From: Gigaspora rosea
Taxonomy: Eukaryota > Glomeromycota > Glomeromycetes > Diversisporales > Gigasporaceae
Assembly (NCBI GenBank): GCA_003550325.1
Contig: QKWP01000220.1
Span: forward strand, 280,091 to 344,090
Reading direction: 5' to 3'
DNA length: 64,000 nt
Shown here: in pieces, positions 44,648 through 56,604 of the stretch
Layout: each line of letters starts with the position of its first letter
How positions within the stretch are numbered: position 1 is the first letter of the stretch
The notes under the pieces: model-generated
What the model saw: only the letters and a program-made list of their open reading frames with translations
Told to the model about the DNA's origin: nothing
Databases searched by the model: none
Position numbers and translations under genes: made by a program

Positions 44648-46447
44648 TTAATTGACCAAATCCTTTTCAAAAATAAAGATTCCAACACTGTATGCCTTTA
44701 AATTACATTAAAACACACCATCCTCAATGAAAACTCTGGTTCTTGTTTCATCATCTATTTTTCCAACCCCATGTAGTAAACCCAGAAACACCAAATCTTT
44801 AATGGTTATTCTAAAGTTGACAGAAAGTTTCTCATTGCCATTAACTGTGATCAACAAAAAATCATTTTGACTTTTTGACATCCACACACCAGCATAAACG
44901 TCATTGTCAGGAGAAATGATGATATGTAAAGGCGAGAGTTGTGGCATAAAAAGGATATAATTTGAAAGATCTTTAATCTCTTTACTTAAATCAACGATTT
45001 GATCGATGACTGAATAATCAAGAAAAAAAGGAAATCTCCAGCAATAGACACGTACCGGTCCCCAATATATCAGTAGCATCTGCGTAAAAAGCAGCGCTAT
45101 ATTGACAATTTAGCGTCAGAGATACTGGATGGTATGGGTCTACTTTTTTTATAACTTCATATGCCTCAAAAACAGCAGAACTATTTGTCCAATTTTCACC
45201 ATCCGGTTCATCCGCCTTAAGTTAACAGTAATTTAAAACAAAAAGAATAAGCTAGTTATGGGATTTCAAAAAACAAGGTATTAAATAAATTATAAGAACT
45301 TACTATATACCATGTAAGTAAGCTCGAATAATTTTTAAACTGATTTACTTGGTTTATAACCTTTTGAATATCAATATAATCATGCCGAAATGAAAATTGG
45401 ATATATATCCCACCTATGGAATCAGCTGCTTGAAACATTTGATGAATGAATGAATCGTTTGGATATGGTGGATCTGGGTTAATGATATTGTAATTCTGGT
45501 CCTTGAGAGTTTGAAGATTAGTTTGAATATTTCCTTTTTATATGAATTATATTGATGAGTTTCTAATCTTTTATTTATAAAAATATATATTTATGGAAAT
45601 TCAAAAATATTTTACCTTTTTCCAACCATCCACCAATATCAACATATGGCCCAACGGGAAAGATGGTTTCATTTGCTGAGGTTAAAATTCCACCATATAA
45701 TCGATCGATCTTGACAGTTTTTGGTCCTAAGAATATTATACGTATTCTTTCTCTTTTAAACAAAGAAAAAAAAGAGCTTATTAAGTCAAGGATAATCAAT
45801 GCAACTGACCTACGGGAAGAAAATAAAGCTTTGCATATGTAGTATGAACCAAAATATTGTTATCTTCAATATAGAACAAAATAATAACGTTATATGCCGC
45901 CAATTTTGGTTTAATGTTTGCAAGTGAAAAAGGCAATTCAATCGAGTTTCCTTCAATATTTATTTTGGTCATTGCAAGTATTTCCGTTCCATCACATAAT
46001 AATACTTTGACAGCAATAGTCGAAATGGCAGTGGCCACTGTAATTACTAATGAACCAATTAAATCAGTACTCAGATATGGTTGATTTCTAAACATGGCAA
46101 GCATATCCGTCACTTAAATCCGGAATTAGAGGGATTGGATCGCATACTGGTGGTAATCTAATTGTTGGAGGTGTTTTTGATTGAAAGGTACCAATATAAA
46201 TTGTTTCATTTTGTGCTGTTGAATCAAACATTAACATTTCTTTACTACATTGATATTGATTAATGCATGTTTCCAATTGTAGAATATTTCTTTCGATTAA
46301 TAGATTTTTTGGAATATAAGGTTTGCCACACCAGTATTTTAAAACGGTTGAACATTTTGTTTGACAATCGGTACTTGATAAAGGAATTGTAGCGAAAAGC
46401 AAAAGGCTGAATCTCATAAAACTAAAAAACTTCATATCGATATTCAA
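44648..46447 (-). pseudogene. Secreted glycosidase-like protein remnant, internal deletion
   Basis: ATG at 46447. A signal peptide (FFSFMRFSLLLFATIPLSS) precedes a Cys-rich N-domain (CQTKCSTVLKYWCGKPYIPK). A frameshift lies near 46110, then a beta-rich part. Exons follow with good GT-AG sites: to 45810; 45726-45616 (VKIDRLYGGILTSANE); 45533-45304 (PPYPNDSFIHQMFQAADSIG, ending LLTWYI); from 45215 (ADEPDGENW...EAYEVIKKVDPYHPVSL, a TIM-barrel-like acidic loop). At about 45065 the sequence jumps to WRFPFFLDYS and the C-terminal beta domain, with loss of the part expected between. A last shift near 44705 precedes KAYSVGIFIFEKDLVN and TAA. The architecture suggests a fungal cell-wall or glycan hydrolase; the exact GH family is not certain. 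Confidence 0.6.
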
Positions 46448-47628
46448 TCATTAACTCATCGAAAATAAATAAACACATTTATTTATAATCTAATTACATC
46501 AGTCATCAGATGTAACACGAAAATCGGTACACCATATAAACCAGGTGGAAATGTACCTAAAAATAGAAACACGTTACACAATTCATGTAATCGTAATTTA
46601 TACATTTTAAAGTACTTTTTCACGAGGCCAAACTACAAATTTTGAACGTTTGGGTGATGAAAAGTTGAAAGCAACGATTCAACAAAGGTAATATGCGTTA
46701 GACTGTTGATTTGCACAATCTTTTATTTAAATATTCATAAATAATCTTTTAAAAGTTCAAAGCAAATCTATGTTCGTATTAATTAATAAAATATGAACTA
46801 ACTACATACATTTATTAAAATAGAAATAAGAACGCATTCGTATAAAACTATTACAATAGCATAAGTGTCGAGTATTAGAGATCGTAATGTCGAATATTAA
46901 AGACTATATAATCTATATAATATGTGCGGGTTTTGGATTCACGTTGGATATTTTTTTCTTGAAGGAATTTTTTAATGTCGGGTCAATTTTTTCATAAATG
47001 AATTTGGGTTTGCTTATCCTTGACGCTTTTCCGAGCCACCCGTAATATAACGACCATCCACAAAAAGATGTCTTTCTTGCTTCGCAAAAGGATGCCTTTC
47101 TTGCCTAATTACAAACAAAAAACCTAAACTAGTGAGAAGTAATAGGATAAAATAAATATTGCACATTTACTTATTGGAACGGGATTGTTACGTCAGACAC
47201 CGTGCAATAAGTAGTTATTACAGGTATTATATGGGTATATTGAATAACCCAGTTACACACACGGGTTCATATTTAAATCCCGTGCCTTCGGCACGGTGTA
47301 ATTATATGCATGTATCTGTTTTTATATATTTTAAATACTGACCCGTTTGACCCGGGTTAGGTCAATTTTCGACCCGTGACCCGTCAAGTTTTTGACCCGT
47401 ACGGGTCAACCCACCCGGGTCATAGCTCTACAGAAAGAGGCACCTGTGCCTCGTAACTATTTGTTACACAAATTCCATTAACTTAAGCTATTTTATAAAA
47501 TTTATAAAAGAAAAATAGTGTTACATAGCATTGGTTTTATTCGATTAAAAATTACAAATTGTTTTTTCAACTCTCTACACTTCAATAAACCTAATTCTTA
47601 CCACGTAACATAATTTTTTGCGTTTAAA
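46448..47628. other. Intergenic region with GGGTCA-type repeats
   Basis: 46610-46690 has a short plus-strand coding-like piece (QTTNFERLGDEKLKATIQQR) ending at a donor GTAATA, perhaps one exon of a lost gene. 47040-47100 has a small direct repeat (AAAAGATGTCTTTCTTGC). 47340-47430 is rich in GACCCGGGT / GACCCGTACGGGTCA palindromes as at 24840-24935. Confidence 0.5.
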
Positions 47629-50600
47629 ATGTCAACTAATTCTAATGAAATGTATAAAGATGGCCATCGTTATTACTTAGGAATTGAGGTTGAAATGGAT
47701 AAGCATAAAGCATTTACATACTATCTGAAGTCAGCTGAAGCCGGTAATTCTATGGGAATTTTTAAAACTGCCATTTGTTATTATTACGGAGTTGGCGTGG
47801 CAGAAGATAAGAACAAATATGAATATTGGATTAAAAAGTAAGTCATTTGTTTTCCGTTAATAATTTTGAATTTTACGGTTTAAAATTAGAAATTTAACCA
47901 TTTACTGTAGAGAGTAGGTATAATGATCGATTGTTAAGTATGAAATAATTTTAAATAACACAACTCAAATCATTTATTCATGTTAATTTAGTCCGTAAGT
48001 ATAAAGAATATTTATCAAATGAGCTATTCAAACTCATTAATTTTATTTATTTTCATGTTCATTTAGTCTGTGAGTATAAAGAACGTTTATTACTACGGTG
48101 ATGCTGAAAGTTGGGCCTATTCTATTATGAAAATTTTGGTGAGATTTTTTTTTAGGGTTAGTAGAGATGGGCAAAATGTGTATTGTTCATTAGGTTAAAG
48201 CAATAATGTGCATGCATTAAATGCACATGAATGCGTATCAGCCATCTCTAGGTTAGGATTTAGGATTAGAGTTGTTAATAAGAGTATACATGTATGTGGA
48301 TTTTAGTAGGGCTTATATTTTCAAATCGAAACCCCAAATTTCAGCATATGCCGCGACATTTTATTGATCCATGCATTTAAAATAAGCTATTCAAGTTTAT
48401 GATGATTTAATCCATTTTATTTATGTTAATTTAGTGGGTAAGCATAAAAAAACTTTATTAATCTACGCATTTAAAATAAACCATTCAATTTCAAATATAT
48501 TTAATTTAATTTATTGCAGTTAGTAAGTATAAAAAAATCTATTAATATATGCATTTAAAATAAGTTCATAGATATTTAATTTCATTCTATTCACATTGAT
48601 TTAGTCTTGAGTATAAAGAATACTTATTAATCGAAGTATTTAAATAAGCTACTGTATTCAAAGTTCAATATTTAATTTCATTATTTAGCGAGTAAATATA
48701 AAAAAAACATTTATTAATCTATGTATTTTAAAATATGCTATTCGAATTCATGAATATTTAATTTTAAATTTTATTCAAATTACTGCAGCCAGTGAGTATA
48801 AATCTATTGATTAAATCTATGTATTTGAAATAAGCTATTCAAATTTGTGAATATTTAATTTCGTTTTATCCATATTAATTTAGTCGGTGAATATAAAGAA
48901 ATTTGTTAATCAAAAATTTCAAAATAAGCTATTAAACTCATGAATATTTAATTTAATTTTTCATATTAATTTAGTCCGTGAGTACAAAGAATATTTATCA
49001 ATCTATGTAGTTAAAATAAGTTATTTAAGTTCACAAATATTTAATTCACATTAATTTAGTGAGTAAGTATAAAAATTATCTATTAATCAAAATATTTAAA
49101 AAAATTGCTTGAATATTTACTTATTAAGCAATATCACTCATAATTTATTTATATAAATTTAGTCGGTGAGCATAAAAATTATGTTTTGAAAATTTTTTTT
49201 TTCTCCTCCCTCCGCTATTGTTTTGAAATTTTTTTTTCTCCTCCCTCCGCTATTGTTTTGAAATTTAAAATCCATAATAACTAATAATACAATTAATAAT
49301 TACCGTTATAAAGAGATTATCAAAATGGGAAATGTATACATTGTAATAAAGATAACACGAGTGAAGCATGGTGTCAGACGTGCGATCCTGATATAACAAT
49401 TCAAGAGTGGACAAGTGAAAATGAGGATATTGATTATGTCATGAAAGAGTTTCAACTTAAAGCCAATACCTATGATTGTGTAATTGAATTTATTTCATTT
49501 AATAGATTAGATAATATTAAAGAAATTGGTAAAGGGGGATTTAGCACTGTATTTTCTGCAACCTGGTTGGACGGTATACGAAAAATTGATAATGATGACT
49601 ATGGCAATCGGATAAGAGCACGTAAACAATCTAGTGTCGTTGCACTTAAGACATTGTCTAGTTCTGAGAAAACTCCTCTTTGCTTTCTGAAAGAAGTGAG
49701 TCAAACCATTATTTATTTTATAATTTATTAAATATATATTAAATTAGTTTACTTATATAAATTTATAAAGTTTATCAATCATATGAAATGTACAATGATA
49801 GGTAGTCGCCTTAAAATATATGGATTGACCCAAAACCCGCGAACAAATGAATATTTGATGGTATTTCAGTACACTAATAGTGGAAATCTTCATAAGTTTT
49901 TAAAAGAAAGGTTTCAAGATCTTACCTGGCAAACTAAATTAAAACTACTTCATGATATTTCAAGTGATTTAAAAGATATTCATTACGCAGGATACATTCA
50001 TGCTGATTTTCACAGTGGTAATATTTTACAAGATCAGCATTTTAACGTTAGTGGAAATATACAATCCTACATCTCAGATCTTGGATTATCTAAAAATAGT
50101 GATGAAAATACTTCAATTGTTTATGGTGTCATGCCTTATATTGCTCCAGAAGTCTTAAGAGGTGGAAAGTTTACAAAAGCTGCTGATATTTATAGTTTTG
50201 GAGTTATCATGTCAGAGATGTCAACTGGACAACGACCCTTTGATGGTTATGAATTTGGTACGGAACTTTCAGTAAAGATTTGCAACGGATTACGGCCCGA
50301 ATTTGTTAATGGGACTCCTGATTGCTACATCGAATTGGCAAACCAATGCTTAAATTCTGATCCAGAAAAACGGCCAAATGCTCAGGAAGTTTATAATAAA
50401 CTTAGTACCTGGAATAATATTATGAAATGTTCAGATAATGTAAATGAAATTAAAAAGCAATTCTTATCTGCTGATAAATTTATTGAAAAATTACCAATTA
50501 TCGAACGAAAGCATCAAGATTCAATGTATACTAGCAAAATTATTAACACGAGCCAAATTAAAGGTATTTAATATTATTTAATTACTTAAAAAAAAAACGT

Positions 50601-50682
50601 GTTTATAAATTTATCTAATCATAAACATATTTTATTAGATTCTAAACAATTAGATCTTAAAATTTCAGATATTTCAAGTTAG
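47629..50682 (+). CDS. Sel1-repeat / CxxC-CxxC / TKL-like protein kinase 1
   Basis: Four exons. Exon 1 (47629-47837) encodes about two Sel1-like repeats (GHRYYLGIEVEMDKHKAFTY, GIFKTAICYYYGVGV). Exon 2 (49314-49695) has a zinc-ribbon-like CIHCNK...WCQTCDP, a linker, the glycine loop IGKGGFSTVF and the VAIK-like VALK lysine. Exon 3 (49771-50563) has HADFHSGNIL (catalytic Asp, HRD written HAD), DLGLS (DFG as DLG, metal Asp kept), IAPEVL, and FGVIMSEM. Exon 4 (50639-50682) adds KQLDLKISDISS. All joins keep frame and no lesion is present, so an active kinase is expected. The first intron (1.48 kb) is a tandem array. Such kinases form large families in Rhizophagus; Sel1 repeats act as protein-binding scaffolds. 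Substrates unknown. Confidence 0.88.
47838..49313 (+). repeat. Intron 1 tandem array with AG-NNN-GT joints (kinase 1)
   Basis: Joints of the form acceptor, three bases, donor at about 47911 (AGA), 47993 (TCC), 48065 (TCT), 48434 (TGG), 48512 (TTA), 48604 (TCT, donor damaged), 48680 (CGA), 48789 (CCA), 48883 (TCG), 48972 (TCC), 49049 (TGA), 49162 (TCG). The usual form is AATTTAG-TCG-GTGAGTATAAAGAA. Units are mostly 75-110 bp and diverged. The exon side donor is GTAAGT and the final acceptor is TTATAAAG. 49180-49266 has a 37-bp T/C-rich duplication. Confidence 0.85.
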
Positions 50683-51485
50683 TATTATTTAAATACAGTA
50701 CATAAAAAAAATTCGTATTTTTTTCAGTTTTGCAAAAACATGATTTTATGATCGGTCTTTTCCCGAAAAAAATATTGGTGATTTTTGATCCTTTAAACAT
50801 AATGACCATGTTTTGCCAATGCTGGCGTTGATTTGATTTTTACACATCAATTTGTGATTTATTAACGTATTGTCTATTTATTTTATAAATTTAAACAGTT
50901 GAAGATGATGATTAAAGTCAAAAACACGAAATATAAGTGTTACCGCTTTTTAAATTACCAATAGTTAATGTTGATAAAACTTTACTGGCGTATTTCATTG
51001 GTAACAGAATTATAAAATGTATAAATATTGCTTTTTTTATTATTTTTTACTACAAAATCTGGTCTTTTAAAATTATTGTGCATGTTGATTCCATATATTC
51101 ATGAAATAGTGATTCTCATTTTTGAAATTTTCACTTATCTAAATTTGGATTTTTTTAAGAAAATAGGCAAAATTCAATAGTTACCGTTATAAAGCCATTA
51201 CTAAGTTAGGTCACATAAATTATAATTTGAGCAAGAAATAATTAGGACTTTTTTGTCGAGTGGGTCGAGTTTGTCTTTATTAAATGTAAAGTTTAAAATA
51301 TAAATTTTCTAGTTCATTATATCTATTCCTATCGCTATTCTTGACTTGTATGAATTTGTAAATAAATTTATATTTAAAGAAAGTATAACGATAATAAATT
51401 TGTAAAAATAATAAGAAAATTTAAAAATAATTGAATTGGTTTTTTTTCGATCATATTAAATTGTTCAAAAATAAAATTAAATATT
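50683..51485. other. AT-rich spacer between convergent genes
   Basis: No gene seen. Lies between the 3' ends of the kinase 1 gene (plus) and the MLKL-like gene (minus). Confidence 0.5.
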
Positions 51486-53893
51486 TTAACTAAAAATATT
51501 AATTTCTTTTTCCTTAAGAAGTTTGATCGCATCAATGTGGTCATTAAGAGCGGCTAATTTTAAGTATTTAATGCCCAATTCTTCATTCACAGGGCAAAGT
51601 AATTTTCCATTTAAATACATATCACCTAAATTATATTGAGCTGCGACATTTCCAGCATCAGCTGCTTTCATAAGATATTCACTAAATCACTAAATGTCTT
51701 CTTGTTGAATTTAATACCAGGCGTATTGGTTAATGAAAATGCATAACGTAGTTGAGCATCGGGAATTCCATCATCAGCTGCTGCCTTGAATAATTGACTT
51801 GCCCTAACAAGTTCTTTAACTCCCGAAGGATATCCTTCAGACAAGTAATATCCCATCCAATATTTGGCTGTTGCATTTCCCAACTCAGAATGGGCTTGGA
51901 AACATTCCCATGCTGTATTATAATCTTTTTTCTTATGAGCTTTAATGCCTTCTTCAAAAGGCATTATTTTTGGAAGATTAAAATTCGTGGTTATTTCAGG
52001 AAGTTCTATAGGTTGTAGTTGAGGTTTAGATCCATCGAAATCTATTGTTCCATTAGGGAGCAGTGATGGGGAAGAACCTGGTTTGACAGAGGCCATGGAT
52101 AGCTTATTCAGTTCTAAAAAAATATCTTGAAGAGAAGCTCTGACATTAATATCTTGTTGCCAGGCTTTATAGTAAAAAAAAAAAGACTTTAGCAACCAAA
52201 ATAAATAAAATTAAAGTTAAATGTAAAAAAATATATTACCTGAAATTATTATTTATGCAAATTTTCGTTGGATTTTTTGGATATCTGATGGGCCAACTCC
52301 CCAAGAAATTTTTTCTCGATTACCCTTTAAAACATGCTCCTTAATCTTATTCATTTCCATATTTGTATATGGAATTTTTTCAAATGCAATTTCCCAAAGC
52401 ATCATTCCGAAACTAATTTAAGAAAATAGATTAAGAAAATATAATTAATATCTTCAATGAATAGAAGGAATATTTACCTAAATATTTCGCATTTGAATGT
52501 ATATCGCACGGGATTATCAGGAGTTTCCTTTAATTTTTCGGGAGCCATCCAATGTATGATTTCATTTAAACAATTTATTTTACTGGTATGCGATGAATCA
52601 TGACGAGCATATTTAAAATTTGCTATCTTCGGCTCAAGTCGTGAAGTCATCTGTTTTAGTTTGTTTTTTGTAATTATTATCATTCACAAATATTGATTCC
52701 ATAATAGCGATAGCAATAATGTCGTTAAAATAAATTTATGACTTACTAGGATATTTGCACACCTGATGTCATGGTGCAGGATTTCACAGGTGTGCAAAAA
52801 CACAAGGCCGCGACAAATATCAAGAGCTATTTGTACTTTTGAACACCATGCAATATCATTTTCATCATATAATTCTTGAAGTGTGCCAAGTTCTGCCCAT
52901 TCAAAAACCGTAACTCGATAGTTTGAAATTTTTGAAAGACCATAAAATTTAAGAATATTGGGTGAATCTTTCAATTTTCCTAATATGGCAAGTTGGGTTT
53001 GAATTTTTTGACTTTCAGATGTATCATCATCTATAATTTTTGTAAGTTTGCAGGCGACTTCAATAGCTCTATTTAGCAGTTTCTTAACGAGAGGTGATTC
53101 TTTGTTGCCTCGTGTGTCAGTAGAATTTCCAATCTGAGGGTCGTTTAATTCTCTCGGCTCTATTTCTGTTGCTCTGATGTTTTTAGTAATAGAATTTTGG
53201 AATCTCAATTGATTTTTAATAATTAATACTTCTTTCAGAACATTGTTAATATTTTGATTAGCATCAACAACATCACCGCCAATTGTTTCCAAAAACTATT
53301 TAATTTAAATTTACAAATTAATTACTTGAAATTCCATTAATTCATTAATTAACAAGAATTTACTTTTGACATTTCTTCTAGGTCAGATTTAAGGGCTATT
53401 GCATCTATTTCTCTCTGTTCGTCGTTAAAGAGGGTTGTTGCAAAATGTAAATCATTCATGGTAGTTTCGAATTCATTAATAAGCGATCCGAACTTTTCTT
53501 TAACTAAATTAACTACATTAACCTTTTAAACCCAGATATGGTTGATACTTCTTTAATGAATTGTTTTATCCTTTCCATCACATCAATGAATTTTAAAAAG
53601 GTTTTATAGTAATTAATATCACGGAAATTTTTTTCATAATTTTTTTTCCTTCTTTCTAAAGTTTTAATAGCTGCCTCTGCAGCGGTGACTCGGTCCATCA
53701 AAGAGCTACAAATATTTTTATTATATTGAACATTCTCGTAAATGTTAAATATTTCTGCAATAATAGTTGTCACAGTTGAAATTAGAGGTAAGTATGGTTG
53801 TGCTGCATCTCTGATAGCTCCAATTACACCTAGAGTGTTTTTAATAATATCTAAGTTAGAATCAATTTCATGTGTTTCTGATGTTGTACTCAT
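51486..53893 (-). pseudogene. MLKL/HeLo-like helical bundle - pseudokinase - Sel1 protein
   Basis: ATG at 53893. Exon 1 (to 53364) encodes a four-helix-bundle-like region (LPLISTVTTIIAEIFNIYEN, DRVTAAEAAIKTLERRKKNY, KFGSLINEFETTMNDLHF) resembling the N-terminal domain of MLKL and fungal HeLo proteins, which act at membranes in cell death. Exon 2 (53295-52747) holds a kinase N-lobe (VACKL lysine, VTVFEWAELGTL) and HHDIRCANIL. Exon 3 (52650-52478) replaces DFG with ANF and keeps WMAPEKL; exon 4 (52412-52240) has FGMMLWEIAFEKIPYTNMEM; exon 5 (52164-51486) ends in Sel1 repeats (AAKYWMG-type and ADAGNVAAQYNLGDMYLNGK). Loss of the DFG Asp suggests a pseudokinase, as in animal MLKL. Three single missing bases (about 53522, 52266, 51680) break the frame; otherwise complete. 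Confidence 0.8.
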
Positions 53894-55008
53894 AGTTTCC
53901 TGTGTTAAAGATTTATAATTATGATAATCAGATTAAGCTTAAATTTTCAAGGTACTAGTACAGTATTTATCGTTATTACAAAGTGTCACAAATAGATTTT
54001 TTTAGAATTTAGCTTGTGTTAGTAAATTCATCGCCAACTTTCTAGTGCGTCTGACCCCAAAATTTTCTTGTAATTTAAGTCCATTTATGCGAAATTATGT
54101 GTTAAAATTCTTAGAATAAAATAATTTATCGTTATGTGATTTATGCGAATCAAATAAAATATTCAACTCCGAATTATGCAAAAATTGCTTATTCTGCACT
54201 GATTTATAAAACATCATTTTATGCGCAGACTATGTCCTCTATAGGCTTATATAATAGGTGAAATATGCTACACTTTATGCTATCACAATGTGATAAGATC
54301 AAATTTCATGATCAGGTGTAAAATGAAATTGCGGGCATGCATGTCCGCAAAATACTGTATGTATGTTTGTACTACCATGTACAAGATTCCGTCATATATC
54401 TGACCCCAACGCAAATTAATTGATACAGTTACTTTTAAATTGTATTTTAATTTTGCCTGAAATTATACTTAATCTTTCTTGCCTAAAATTTTTAATATTG
54501 ACTGGAATTATATTTAAGTTTCTCCGGATAATTTCTTTTTGCCAAACATATGACACTTTCTACCAGCATTAACATCAATTTGACTCAGCCTTAAATAAAC
54601 AAATGACAATGTGTATTTTACATGTAGCTTAATTCCACCAAAGTTATGTTTATTTGAATTACGAATTTATTCGGGAAAGATTGTTTACGGTAGTAACAAT
54701 TAATTCCACTAAAATTAGGTTTACCAGAGTTACGAATTTTTTCAGAAATCGGATTAAACTTTTGTGTAATTATTTAAATAGTTCTTGAAACAAATATCAA
54801 ATATCCTTGTTTATTTCCATGTGGTAAATTTAAATTCCTTTTCAATATAGATTTAAATAGAATTCAATCTACGAAGGCTTCTAAGATTAATGTAGTTTAT
54901 TTTATATTTATTGTCCTTACTGTGCTTATTGTAATGCTAGATTATAATGACATTTAAATTTTATATGCTAATTCAGAATTATCTTAAAACATAAACCCGT
55001 TAATTATC
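53894..55008. other. AT-rich intergenic region
   Basis: Contains the inverted minisatellite fragment at 54440-54540 (TTAATTTTGCCTGAAATTAT) and a short GC-rich palindrome at about 54332 (GCGGGCATGCATGTCCGC). No gene seen. Confidence 0.5.
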
Positions 55009-55017
55009 GTTATTGAT

Positions 55018-55942
55018 GCAAATCTTACGTTTTTGATACTCCTGCACTTACTTTTTTGATACTCCTGTATGTACCCCAAAATTACGCTTACTTTTTTGAT
55101 GCAGATCTGCATATATACACGTGACTTGTGTTACACAAAGGCCCAGTGCATTGTTTTTGCAAAAATAATTTTTGGTTACACGCCACTAATGTCGTGTAAC
55201 GTTACACAAGTCTAATTTTGCCCGGCATTAAGCTTAATGCTGGTGGGCACTATCATGATAATGCCCCCGGCGGGGTTAGACATAATTCCGGCCCACCCTA
55301 ACCCTAAATCTAGTGGTACCCTAACCCGGCATTAAGCTTAATGCTGGTGGGCACTATCATGATAATGCCCCGGCGGGGTTAGACATAATTCCGGCCCACC
55401 CTAACCCTAAATCTAGGAACCCTAAAAACTAATTGTTCGAAGCAACATCCAATCACAGTACATATACTAGATGCATATGTCGTGTAACCAGTATATGAAC
55501 TGTGATTGGATGTTGCTTCGAACAATTAGTTTTTAGGGTTCCTAGATTTAGGGTTAGGGTGGGCCGGAATTATGTCTAACCCCGCCGGGGCATTATCATG
55601 ATAGTGCCCACCAGCATTAAGCTTAATGCCGGGTTAGGGTACCACTAGATTTAGGGTTAGGGTGGGCCGGAATTATGTCTAACCCCGCCGGGGGCATTAT
55701 CATGATAGTGCCCACCAGCATTAAGCTTAATGCCGGGCAAAATTAGACTTGTGTAACGTTACACGACATTAGCGGCGTGTAACCAAAAAATTATTTTTGC
55801 AAAAACAATGCACCTGGGCCTTTGTGTAACACAAGTCACGTGTATATATGCAGATCTGCATCAAAAAAGTAAGCGTAATTTTGGGGTACATACAGGAGTA
55901 TCAAAAAAGTAAGTGCAGGAGTATCAAAAACGTAAGATTTGC
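55018..55942. mobile_element. Mutator-like foldback element, 925 bp, near-perfect palindrome
   Basis: Termini GCAAATCTTACGTTTTTGAT and its complement; flanked by a perfect 9-bp duplication GTTATTGAT (55009-55017, 55943-55951). The arms are about 450 bp each, nearly identical, around a centre of about 21 bases near 55480. Each arm carries a tandem pair of a GC-rich block of about 95 bp (CGGCATTAAGCTTAATGCTG ... CCCACCCTAACCCTAAATCTAG), so the block occurs four times. A 9-bp duplication and long TIRs fit MULE foldback elements. No coding. Confidence 0.9.
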
Positions 55943-56480
55943 GTTATTGATAGTTTAATCACGTGAAATATCGTTTTTATTAAAATTCTCTTCAGAATAG
56001 CCTAGTTTTTACAAAGATATTTGTCTAATTAGCTAACTTTAGCTTTTTATCATTTTTGAAATAACGATAACATTTTGAGCATAGAATATTATGATTCTGA
56101 TAAATACTTTTTAATATAGCAGAGATACTTAACAAGATTCTTATGCTTCTAGTATTAAGTTTAATAACAAATTTTCTATGCTTAATATGAATATATAATT
56201 AATTAATTATTTTTTTTTTTATTTAATATACTCCTGACAAATTGGCCAGCTATTTTATATTTCATACTCAATGAATCAAATTAAGATGATCAAGTTTTGT
56301 ATTTTGATCCTAAAATAAAATAAAATAAAAGTTTAACTTTTAATTACTTCTTGTTCATTTTTCTTAACAAATCTTATTCGGATTTTTAAGAATTATCAAA
56401 ATTCAAAATTATCGTTATTATTATCATCATCGTTATGACCTGCATAACTAGTTGTACAACTGTAAAAATAAAGAAATGCC

Positions 56481-56604
56481 CAGTATTACCGTTACGTACT
56501 CTGCATTCAGCATGATGGCGCAATTTATATAAAAAAAAAAACTACTTACTGTTACTACTTTTAGCATATTTTATTCATATCGACATTGTTTTTATATAGC
56601 AAAA
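56481..56604 (+). promoter_or_regulatory. Conserved upstream block of kinase 2
   Basis: Shares, in the same order and distance to the ATG, the blocks CAGTATTAC, CTGCATTCAGCATGATGGCG, AATTTATA and TTTTTATATAG with 61890-62001 upstream of the third paralogue. It probably holds the core promoter and 5' UTR. Kinase 1 lacks it. Confidence 0.55.

Noticed and set aside
47340..47430. GACCCGGGTCA palindromes as operator sites
   Set aside because: The same motif cluster occurs at 24840-24935 away from any gene, so it is a dispersed repeat.
51794..52018. 74-codon plus-strand frame
   Set aside because: Antisense shadow of the Sel1 exon of the MLKL-like gene.
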